NCBI GenBank assembly: GCA_028716725.1
Contig: JAQUPG010000004.1
Span: 66,680-103,580 of the forward strand
DNA length: 36,901 bases
Direction of reading: 5' to 3'
Source of the DNA: Patescibacteria group bacterium
Lineage (GTDB): Bacteria > Patescibacteriota > Patescibacteriia > Patescibacteriales > JAQTRU01
Translations under genes and position numbers: made by a program
Notes under the pieces: model-generated
Databases searched by the model: none
Seen by the model: the letters and a program-made list of their open reading frames with translations, nothing else
Told to the model about the DNA's origin: nothing
Shown: positions 1-8,000 of the stretch, piece by piece
Position numbering within the stretch: the first letter of the stretch is position 1
Layout of the letters: every line of letters starts with the position of its first letter

Positions 1-1185
1 TAAACTGTTTTCGTTGATGTTACCTTCAAAATAATTAATTTTAACGAGCTCTTTCAACAAACTAGATTCAATAGCCTTAAAGGTAGGGTGTATTGGCTCC
101 TTGCCCGCAGCGACTCTTTTTTCATTTTCTCTTCTTCTTTTTTCTTTTTCTTCTTCCTTGTTCTTTTTTATTATTTGACTTATTTCTTCCATTATTTTTT
201 TATAATCTTTCTCTGAGATTTTTTCTTCTATACGCAGCCTCGTATAGAAAGCCGAGTAACTCAAAAAGGTATTATTATGAAGATATTCAATTGCTTCCCG
301 ATAAAAGTTGTTATTTTTTGAAGCTTGACCAAGTTTTTTAAATTTATCTTTTTGATTATTTAATAGAAAATAAAATGCAAAAGTATTACACCATTGCTCA
401 ACCTTATTTTTATTAAAGTTCGTCTTTTCTTCAATCACATCATCAATTTCTTCCTGTTCAAGAATATAATGGGAAAATTCATGCACTAAGGTAAATATTT
501 CTCTCCTTATATGCTGTTTCTTGATTACGATCATATTAGGACCAATGAAAAAACCATTAAAATTTACTTTATCTTTCTTGCGAGGCATTTCTAAGTGTTC
601 AAAAACAAAAATATCTAATTGCTCTAAGGTCCTAATCAAATTTTTCAAATAACCACGGCTGTCGCCTAATTTTATTTTTTGTATAATTTTTTTTTCAATC
701 AAATCATTTTCTATTTTTAAAACAAGGCTAGAAATTTCAAGCGCGACATTCTCGGGGTTATCTACCAATTTATATCTCTTAATTGTCTTGACGGAAACAA
801 AATTTATGTAATTTCCTAAAATTTTGATATCAGTGCTTAATTCCTCGTATTTATTTACTATTTTTATTGATTCTAATTTTATCTCGGAATTAAAAATATC
901 CTTCCTGAAAAAAATACTGCTTTTTTTAACATCGGGTATTCCTCTGTTTGTTACATACCAAGAAATACCTTTCTCAAAAATTTTATCAATTCTCTTTAGC
1001 AGAGATTCACTAACTTTTTCCCTCTGATCTAAAATTTCATTTAAACTTTCTAAACTGACTACATCTCTTTTTTTGTTGCGATTCAACAAATTTAAAAATT
1101 CCCCTTTCGACAACTTGTATAAATCTAAAAGATATCTCAGTCTTGAGGGGTTAATTTTAAACATTATTTTATTTGATGAAGCCAT
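1..1185 (-). CDS. ImmA/IrrE-family zinc metallo-endopeptidase (COG2856-like), C-terminus truncated by window edge
   Basis: Not in the ORF track because it runs off the left edge. Manual minus-strand translation from ATG at 1183-1185 (MASSNKIMFKINPSRLRYLLDLYKLSKGEFLNLLN...) is open to position 1. Contains VHEFSHYILEQ (HExxH at 469-483) followed by VEQWCNTFAFYFLL, the typical E...N.FA motif of IrrE/ImmA peptidases. Confidence 0.85.
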   Translation of the reverse strand, partial: MASSNKIMFKINPSRLRYLLDLYKLSKGEFLNLLNRNKKRDVVSLESLNEILDQREKVSESLLKRIDKIFEKGISWYVTNRGIPDVKKSSIFFRKDIFNSEIKLESIKIVNKYEELSTDIKILGNYINFVSVKTIKRYKLVDNPENVALEISSLVLKIENDLIEKKIIQKIKLGDSRGYLKNLIRTLEQLDIFVFEHLEMPRKKDKVNFNGFFIGPNMIVIKKQHIRREIFTLVHEFSHYILEQEEIDDVIEEKTNFNKNKVEQWCNTFAFYFLLNNQKDKFKKLGQASKNNNFYREAIEYLHNNTFLSYSAFYTRLRIEEKISEKDYKKIMEEISQIIKKNKEEEKEKRRRENEKRVAAGKEPIHPTFKAIESSLLKELVKINYFEGNINENSL

Positions 1186-1324
1186 TTAAATAAGCTTTCG
1201 TTTATTTAAAATATTCTATAAATATATTATAACACATGACATCTTATAGCCGCAACCCTTAGGGAAAAACTTAACACCGAAATGGCAAGGCTAGAACCGA
1301 ACAATAACCCCATTTTTATTACAC

Positions 1325-1346
1325 AAAAAGAGGCTTCCGCCTCTCT
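1325..1346 (-). terminator. Rho-independent terminator downstream of tRNA-Trp
   Basis: Minus strand GAGAGGC-GGAA-GCCTCTTTTTGTG: stem-loop followed by T-run. Confidence 0.6.
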
Positions 1347-1425
1347 TCATCTACGCTAGCAAGGATGAGGGAACCCGCCTTCGCTTCGCTGCGGCGAGGC
1401 AGGTCGAACCCTCTTATTTATCTCG

Positions 1426-1496
1426 CAGGGGAAGAAGGAATCGGACCCTCATCACAGGTTTTGGAGACCCGTGTTCTACCATTGAACTATTCCCCC
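1426..1496 (-). tRNA. tRNA-Trp (anticodon CCA)
   Basis: GGGGGAATAGTTCAATGGTAGAACACGGGTCTCCAAAACCTGTGATGAGGGTCCGATTCCTTCTTCCCCTG folds as a cloverleaf; anticodon loop CTCCAAA; discriminator G as expected for Trp; CCA not encoded. Confidence 0.9.
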
Positions 1497-1500
1497 ATTA

Positions 1501-1547
1501 TTGACAATTGACAATTGACAGTTGACAGTTGACAGTTGACAGTTGAC
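1501..1547. repeat. Heptamer tandem repeat TTGACA[A/G] (about 6.7 copies)
   Basis: ttgacaa ttgacaa ttgacag ttgacag ttgacag ttgacag ttgac, period exactly 7. Confidence 0.95.
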
Positions 1548-1563
1548 TTTTAACCTTTTGACT

Positions 1564-1914
1564 TTATTTTCTTAAATTTTTTATAAATCCGCCTAACTGT
1601 TTTACTATACTTTCTAAATCTTCTTTTAGAACTTCTGATTCTTTATCTGAAATTTTCTTAAAATCACGCATAATATCCAGACAGGCAGCTACTTCGTTTG
1701 CTGAGGCGACAGAAATTTCTAAAAATTTAGCAAAATCTTTATCGGATTTTTTCGCAGAACCTTCTGCAATATTCAAAATTACTGACAGCGCTGCCCGTTT
1801 TATCTGATCTCTGAAAGAATAATCTTGAACTCTTATTGATATAATCAAAATATTTTTGTAACATCTCTTCGCCTGCTCATAAACCGGAAAGTCAAAAAAT
1901 CTAAAAGTCTTCAT
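1564..1914 (-). CDS. Four helix bundle protein (S23 rRNA-intervening-sequence protein family, TIGR02436-like)
   Basis: 116 aa, MKTFRFFDFPVYEQAKRCYKNIL...DQIKRAALSVILNIAEGSAKKSDKDFAKFLEIS; conserved 'R.A..S...NIAEG' core. Confidence 0.88.
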   Translation of the reverse strand: MKTFRFFDFPVYEQAKRCYKNILIISIRVQDYSFRDQIKRAALSVILNIAEGSAKKSDKDFAKFLEISVASANEVAACLDIMRDFKKISDKESEVLKEDLESIVKQLGGFIKNLRK

Positions 1915-1941
1915 AATTAACTATTTTCGTTCTTTAATAAT

Positions 1942-1974
1942 AGTCAATTGTTAATTGTTAATAGTTAATTGTCA
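1942..1974. repeat. Heptad array (GTTAATT/GTCAATT type) downstream of AI-2E gene, overlapping its stop codon
   Basis: gtcaatt gttaatt gttaata gttaatt gtca; inverted relative to array 1501-1547. Confidence 0.85.
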
Positions 1975-3045
1975 TTTCTCCAGCGCTTCTCCGTATTCCA
2001 GCTCGTAAATATGGAAAACCGTGATGGCAATGGAAATTATCAACGGCCCTAAAAATACGCCCCAGAAGCCGAATAAAGAAATCCCGCCCAGAATGGATAA
2101 AATTATAAAAATCGGATGGACCTGGGCCTTGCCTCTGATAACATAAGCCCGGATAAGGTTGTCAATCACGCTAATCACCAAAACGCCCCAAGCCAGAAGA
2201 AAAACTCCCTGCCAGATTTTACCGACAAAAAGAAGATAGATTGCTACCGGAAACCAGATAAAACCGGCACCGATATAAGGAAGGAGAGAAAAAAACCCCA
2301 TAAGCAAACCGGCGAAAAAGGCCGGCAAACCGACAATCATAAATCCGATTGCGCCGGCCGCTCCCTGGGCAATCGCCACCACGAAAGTTGAAATCATGGT
2401 TGAATAACTTACATCGCGGAATTTCTTAAATATTTCCCGGTCATATTTATTGGAAAGGGGCGTCCAATACATTATTTTGTCCATCATCCTGCTGCCGTCC
2501 ACAAAAAAGAAAAACATGGTAAAAACGATTATAATCAGGGAGATAATAAAACTGGTTGTCCCCTTAACTAAAGTCGCCGCTCCGCTTACCAGCCAATTGC
2601 TGGACTTCTTGGCCATGTCAGCGACAAAAACTTTTAAGCTATCGCTGCTTAAGCCCAATAAATTAGCTTTTTCCAAAATACTGTTTCTTATGGTTCCGTC
2701 CAAATTAGTCCTGTTTAAAAAATTAATCGTATCCGAGTAAGCCAGAACCGACCTTTGCGCCGTGTAAATAATTAAATTTATGGCCGGAATAATTACAATG
2801 AGGATCACCAGCAAACACATGACAAGCGAAGCTAGATTCCGGTGGTTGCGGAATTTTTTAACCAGCCATTCATAAGGGGTGTAAAAAATTGAAACCAGGA
2901 TAGCGGCCGCCAGGATTTCCACCAAAAATGGCCGGAAGACCAGATAGCAGGCAAAAATAACAAAAATAATCAGAATAATTAAAAAAACTTTGGAGATAAC
3001 GTTTTTATTCACCCCGTTAGAAATTTTTTTATCTTCTTTCTCCAT
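1972..3045 (-). CDS. AI-2E family transporter (PF01594-like membrane protein)
   Basis: 357 aa polytopic protein with AI-2E-type C-terminal pattern (GLPAFFAGLLMGFFSLLPYIGAGFIWFPVAIYLL...GLGPLIISI-like). The N-terminal ISNGVN is encoded by a repeat arm, so the start (ATG 3045 or GTG about 3010) is uncertain. Confidence 0.88.
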   Translation of the reverse strand: MEKEDKKISNGVNKNVISKVFLIILIIFVIFACYLVFRPFLVEILAAAILVSIFYTPYEWLVKKFRNHRNLASLVMCLLVILIVIIPAINLIIYTAQRSVLAYSDTINFLNRTNLDGTIRNSILEKANLLGLSSDSLKVFVADMAKKSSNWLVSGAATLVKGTTSFIISLIIIVFTMFFFFVDGSRMMDKIMYWTPLSNKYDREIFKKFRDVSYSTMISTFVVAIAQGAAGAIGFMIVGLPAFFAGLLMGFFSLLPYIGAGFIWFPVAIYLLFVGKIWQGVFLLAWGVLVISVIDNLIRAYVIRGKAQVHPIFIILSILGGISLFGFWGVFLGPLIISIAITVFHIYELEYGEALEK

Positions 3046-3115
3046 AATAATATACTATTTAATTTTTTAATATTTTGTATTTCCCCATTATTTCTAGTAA
3101 TATTTCTAACGGGGT
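3011..3115. mobile_element. MITE-like palindromic element (copy 1), TIRs ACCCCGTTAGAAAT...ATTTCTAACGGGGT
   Basis: Half-sites at 3012-3024 and 3102-3114 in inverted orientation; internal ctccataataatat...tttaatttttt shared with the element at 33796-33899. Confidence 0.7.
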
Positions 3116-3128
3116 TCATATATTTGAT

Positions 3129-3518
3129 TTACTCATCCAAAAGACTAGGATGGTTTTTTAAAATATAATCATAACGGTCCACGCTTTCTCCGGTCGCTTC
3201 GTTAAATAAGGGCGTGCCGCCCGCATATATCGTCTCCGCCGGATCGCCATAGCGGTTTAAATTATTTTTTTCTATCCAAATATCAATTTTTTCTTTCTGC
3301 TCTTTAGTCAGGTCTTTGGCCTTTGGCAGGCCTTTCTTCTCGCCGAAAAAATTAATCACTTCTTCCTGCTGCTTCTGCTGCATCTTGTCAAAACTCTGCC
3401 CGACTTTGTCGTCAAGCTTTTTCAACTTTCCGCCAACGTCCTTTAGGCTGCAGCCGGAAAAAAGCAAAACAAAAATCAGCGAGATGGCGAGCTGATTAGT
3501 TTTTTTTAGCCCAAACAT
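3129..3518 (-). CDS. Putative lipoprotein, unknown function
   Basis: 129 aa; signal peptide with lipobox LFSGC (ISLIFVLLFSGCSLKD). Confidence 0.7.
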   Translation of the reverse strand: MFGLKKTNQLAISLIFVLLFSGCSLKDVGGKLKKLDDKVGQSFDKMQQKQQEEVINFFGEKKGLPKAKDLTKEQKEKIDIWIEKNNLNRYGDPAETIYAGGTPLFNEATGESVDRYDYILKNHPSLLDE

Positions 3519-3529
3519 AAAAAACCGCC

Positions 3530-3685
3530 TTACTTAGTTTCTTTGTGCAAAGTATGCTTCTTGCAATGCTTGCAATATTTTTTCAGTTCCAGCCTGTTTT
3601 TTAAAGTTTTCTTATTTTTCCGAGAAAAATAATTGAGCTTTTTGCATTCTTTGCACTCTAATTTTATCATGTTGTCTTGAGACAT
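3530..3685 (-). CDS. rpmG: 50S ribosomal protein L33
   Basis: [51 protein letters not shown] with two CxxC pairs. The 67-aa ORF start (3733) reads into a repeat; the conserved start is ATG 3685. Confidence 0.92.
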   Translation of the reverse strand: MSQDNMIKLECKECKKLNYFSRKNKKTLKNRLELKKYCKHCKKHTLHKETK

Positions 3686-3693
3686 AACTTTTG

Positions 3694-3734
3694 GTTGCTT
3701 AGTTGGATAGTTGAAAAACCAAAAACTAAGCAAC
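3694..3734. repeat. Inverted repeat GTTGCTTAGTT/AACTAAGCAAC in the rpmG leader, followed by period-8 repeat AACTRATT
   Basis: 11-bp perfect arms (3694-3704, 3724-3734); adjacent aactaagc aactaatt aactgatt aactaatt. Confidence 0.7.
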
Positions 3735-3810
3735 TAATTAACTGATTAACTAATTTACTAAATTATATCTAATTATAGCCATAAGACAGTTAAAAAGTCA
3801 ATCATTTGGC

Positions 3811-4713
3811 TTATTTCTGGCATTTATCACAAAACCTTGTTCCCCGCCCCGCTACCTTTGACTTTTTGATCGCGGCCCCGCATCGCTTACACTTATCCCC
3901 TTCCCGATGGTAAACTTTCAGCATTCTGGTAAAATTGCCTTTTTGGCCGGCTGCATCCACATAATTGCTAAAAGTGGTGCCGCGGTATTTTATGGCCTTT
4001 TTCAGCAAATTATTGATGGCCTTGAAAAGCGCCCTTTTTTCCTTATCTGCCAGACTCCCGGCTCGCCTGCTAGGCCTTATTCTGGCCTCAAAAAGGGCTT
4101 CATCGGCGTAAATATTGCCAATTCCGGCAATTAGGCCCTGATTCAGTAAAACCGCCTTAACAGGGGCATTTTTGCCCTCCAAAACCTTTTTAAAAGCCGC
4201 CAAAGTAAATCCTTTTGTCAGGGGCTCAATGCCATACTCTCCTTTTATCTTTTTCAGCTCTTCCTCGCCAACAATCTTAGCATACCCGAATTTGCGCAAA
4301 TCATTAAAAAATAATTTTGCCCTATTGGCAAAAGAAAAAATCAGATGGGTGTGTTTGCCCGGCAGCGCCCCCGTTTCATTTCCTTCTTCCCCTGTTTCAT
4401 GGCCGCCGGCCACTATTTCCCCTCCTTTACAATAAATCAGCTGGCCGGTCATCTTCAGATGGATTAGCAAAAAATTTTTTTTATCAGCCAGTTCAAAAAT
4501 TAACAGCTTGCCAATCCGGTCCAGGCCGGAAAAAGAATTGCCCTTTAAAATCTTAATAAAATCAGCCGGCTTATTTCTTACCCCGTTTAGAGATTTATCT
4601 CTAATGGGGTTTATCACCTTCTGGCTTCTTATTTCAACCCCGGTTATTTTTTTACCTAAAATCCTTTTTTTTAAATCATTTTTAATTGTTTCCACTTCCG
4701 GCAGTTCCGGCAT
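3811..4713 (-). CDS. mutM: Formamidopyrimidine-DNA glycosylase (Fpg)
   Basis: MPELPEVETIKNDL N-terminus, RIGKLLIF, GIGNIYADEALFEARIRP, C-terminal zinc finger CKRCGAAIKKSKVAGRGTRFCDKC. Confidence 0.96.
   Translation of the reverse strand: MPELPEVETIKNDLKKRILGKKITGVEIRSQKVINPIRDKSLNGVRNKPADFIKILKGNSFSGLDRIGKLLIFELADKKNFLLIHLKMTGQLIYCKGGEIVAGGHETGEEGNETGALPGKHTHLIFSFANRAKLFFNDLRKFGYAKIVGEEELKKIKGEYGIEPLTKGFTLAAFKKVLEGKNAPVKAVLLNQGLIAGIGNIYADEALFEARIRPSRRAGSLADKEKRALFKAINNLLKKAIKYRGTTFSNYVDAAGQKGNFTRMLKVYHREGDKCKRCGAAIKKSKVAGRGTRFCDKCQK
4580..4609. mobile_element. Short palindromic element inserted in frame within mutM
   Basis: ACCCCGTTTAGAGAT-TT-ATCTCTAATGGGGT; encodes most of NPIRDKSLNGVRN in MutM. 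Confidence 0.75.
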
Positions 4714-4824
4714 ATGTTTTTGTTATTTATAATTCCAGTATACAGTATATCATTATAATAAAAATATTGTAAAACAAACAATCCAATTTCAATTTGCTTC
4801 CATTTTACATGTTTAAATCACCAA

Positions 4825-4845
4825 GGGGTTCGGGGGCCGAACCCC
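4825..4845. repeat. Perfect hairpin GGGGTTCGG-GGG-CCGAACCCC
   Basis: 9-bp stem; part of the hairpin-rich mutM upstream intergenic region 4825-4975. Confidence 0.8.
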
Positions 4846-4883
4846 ACAATACTGCGGAGCAGGCTGAGCTAAGAATTGCTTGC

Positions 4884-4916
4884 CCGCCAAATCCGCCAGC
4901 TGGCGGAGACGGCGGG
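4884..4916. repeat. Nested palindrome cccgcc-aaa-TCCGCCAGCTGGCGGA-gac-ggcggg
   Basis: 16-bp perfect palindrome core with outer CCCGCC/GGCGGG arms; related core at 18860-18875. Confidence 0.75.
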
Positions 4917-5002
4917 AGGCCCCCGAAACTTTTGCCTACTTTTGGTTACAAAAGTAAGTCCTAGCGAAACGTCCAAATGTCTTTAAAATTAATCCCTGAA
5001 CA

Positions 5003-5033
5003 AAACGCCCCGGAATGAACCCAGGGCGTTTTT
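5003..5033. terminator. Terminator downstream of giant surface protein A
   Basis: aaaacgccccggaatgaacccagggcgttttt stem-loop with T-runs on both strands. Confidence 0.7.
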
Positions 5034-5053
5034 GTATATATCAATTCCAACTT

Positions 5054-8000
5054 TTAATACTTCGCTAGCGTCTCATCGCTTACATCATAAATCTTTTTCC
5101 CCAAATAATTCTTCCTCAATTCTTCCAAGCTTCTGATATGCTGTTTCTGGCCATTCTTTATCACATAGATTTTGCCGTCCGCTCCCCTGATTAAAGCGCC
5201 GTCAGCCAGAACCTTTGTCCCCAAGACTTCCGGATACTGGATTAAGATTGTATTCTCCACGTCATAAATTTTTTGTCCGGCGTATTTAGCCAGTTCTTTC
5301 AGGTTGGCAATATATTTTTTCTGGCCGTTCTCTATAACAAATATTTTTTTGTCTTTGCCTCGCACTAACGTCCCGTCAGCATAGATTTTTTCACCCAAAA
5401 CCTGCGGGGCTGGCTTTCCGGGAACGGCAGGTGTAGCCGGAGTAGCAGGAACAGCCGGAGAAACCTTGGGAATAGCCGGGGTAGCCGGCTTGGCCGGTTG
5501 TGGCTGCTGCAGCATCCAAAAAGGCGGACCGCCAATGCTGGTAGAAGGAGCAGCCGTAATGCTGAAAGCCTTAGCATTGCTGGCTAAACCATCGGAGTTA
5601 GTCACAACTATATTATAACTGCCAACCCTGATTGAGGGCACGGCAACGGAAATGCTGGTCGTGGTTAAAGAAGAGACAGAGGCTGATGTCGCGCCGAATT
5701 TAACGGTTGCGCTTGTGCTGAAATTTGTACCGGTTATTGTCACGGTTTCTCCAGCCTTCGCGGATGAAGGGGAAACGGAAGTAATGGAAGGATTAACACC
5801 GGCCACGTAGCTGGACATGTGGTCTAAGAGCAAGCCAATCGTATAAGTATAAACGCCGCCGTTATTAACGGTATTTAAGACTGTCCCGCCTTTAGCATAG
5901 GTTATTCCATCTTTCATTCCGTCTTTGCCCGCGATTTCAAAAGTACCATCCGTTTTATAGTACCAAATTAACGGCGCTGTGGTGTTAGTGCTTTCTAAAG
6001 TAACCGTGGTCACGAAATCATTGCTGAAAGTAATTTTTTCATCCGGGTTTCCCATGGTAATAACAATCGCGTCATTACCGGCTTTTTCTTTCATTTCTTC
6101 GGTTGTCTTAACTATCTGCGGCGGGTTGATATTGCCGGTATAGGCCGTGGTGCCGTCAGCTTTTGTAATTTTCGTGGCCGGCGGAATAACTACTTCAATT
6201 GTGGCGACTGTATCGGTGTTAACAATCGTCTCGTCAGACTGCAAAGTTATTTGCACCGGAATAACATTGGTTGTGCTTAAATTAAGCGGCTGATTAGTGG
6301 TCTTGTCTTGTGTTAAGCCAGAGTCTATAGCCACTGGCTCTTTAACATTCAATTTCACAGAACTGATAGCATTAGTACCGCCAACTGTAGTTACTTTAAT
6401 GTTGTAAGTACCGGCTGAAATCGTGCCTAGAATAGTAGCAACAATTTTTGTACTGCTTATTGAAGTGACGGTCAAAGTAGTTTCTGGAGCTGTATCAATA
6501 CTAACTGCAGTCGCTCCGGTGAAATTGTTTCCGTATATAGTTAAACTGATACCAAAATCATTAGAGCCGATATTGGCAGGAATCAAATCACTGACAGTCG
6601 GTAAAGGTGTAGGGGCAACTTTTACTGTATAGGCGGAAGACAAAGCCGCGGAAGCGCCGTTGCCGTTAATAACTTTTAAGCTATAAACGCCTTCCGGAGC
6701 GCCAATCGGCACAGAAGCCGTTAACTGAGTTGCACTATTAACAGTCGCCGCTAATTCAAAAGTATTACTGGAATTAGAGAATCTTAAGGTAGTCGTGCCG
6801 TTATCAAAATTCTTTCCGGTGACTATAATAGCAACCGCTACATTATTTACACCTTCGGTTTTATCAATTGAGCTTATAGTCGGCAGTTTATCCGCAGTAG
6901 TCCGGTTCGTGATGCTACTGTTACCTAAATCAGAAACTTTAGAAACTTTATCTACTGCTTTAATCGCAAAATAATAAGTTGTATTGGCAGACAAGCCGGT
7001 TACCGTAAAGGTTTCGGGAGAACCAGACGATTTAGGAGAAAGAGTATTAAACACTGTGATAGCCGCTTCAAAACTAGCATCATCAGTTATAGCGTTGGTT
7101 GAACGCTTAATAGTATACTTAGTAGCAATACCGTCATTGCCGTCATCACCGGTCGCGGTCCAGGTTAATTTTATCTGGCTGGTAGCCGGACTGCCGGCAG
7201 AAGCGGATAAATTAGTAATAGCGGCCGGTGGAGCACTATCAGAAGGCGTAGCGGTCGGAGCTAAAGTGGTGCCCGAGGTTGTGACAATATCAGAAACATT
7301 TCCCAAAGCATCTGTAACCTGAATGGCAAAATAATAAGTCGTGCCAGCCGTTAAATTTTTCGCTACATATCCCTGACTGCCGCTGGCTACTGTTGGCGCT
7401 CCGCCTAAAGTCATGGCCGCGTCAAAATTTTCCGCGGTTATAGGACTGGTTGAACGCTTAATAATATAATAACTGCCATTGCTTTCGCTATTCGTCCAGC
7501 TTAAGACCAAAGAACTAGCGGTGGCTGAACCAGCGGTTAAACTGGCCGGGGCTAAAGAAGTTGTATCAATCGCAAAACTGCCGGCGTCTGAAAATTCGCT
7601 GTCGCCCATGGAATTAGTCGCTTTCACCTGCCAGGTATAATTTCCGTCAGCCAAAGCGTCAGTCGGAGTAAAAGTCGTTAAATCAGTATCGCCCCCGACA
7701 ACCATTTCGCCAAACATAATTTCTACGGAATAATTTTTAACCTCGGGTTTTGCCGAAACAGCATTCCAGGATAAAGTCGGCTTATTATTCTTTGTCGGCG
7801 TGGTTAAGGAAATTAAAGTCGGTTTAGCCGGAACTTCCGAAGACGGACCGGTAGAAGTTACCCACCAAGGGGAATAATCAACTGCGTCGTAAACTAAAGT
7901 CGCAAAATCAGGATCTTCGCTACCCCACCAGTTATTTTCAGCATTAATCTCTGGTTTGATATCTGGTCCACCATCACCGTCATCGGCATTAATCGCTTTA

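Noticed and set aside
93-341. 82-aa plus-strand ORF at the left edge
   Set aside because: Antisense shadow of the ImmA/IrrE-like gene; Phe/Leu-rich because the minus strand is Lys/Glu-rich.
1501-1547. TTGACA repeats as stacked -35 promoter boxes
   Set aside because: The match to the sigma-70 -35 hexamer is on the plus strand while the genes are on the minus strand, no -10 spacing is present, and other heptad arrays use unrelated units.
1501-1974. Diversity-generating retroelement (Avd is related to the S23 four-helix fold)
   Set aside because: No reverse transcriptase, template repeat or variable repeat seen in the window; proteins resemble generic TIGR02436-like members.
3011-3119. 36-codon ORF spanning element copy 1 from ATG at one end to TGA at the other
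   Set aside because: Copy 2 (33796-33899) has an in-frame stop after 12 codons, so the ORF is not conserved.
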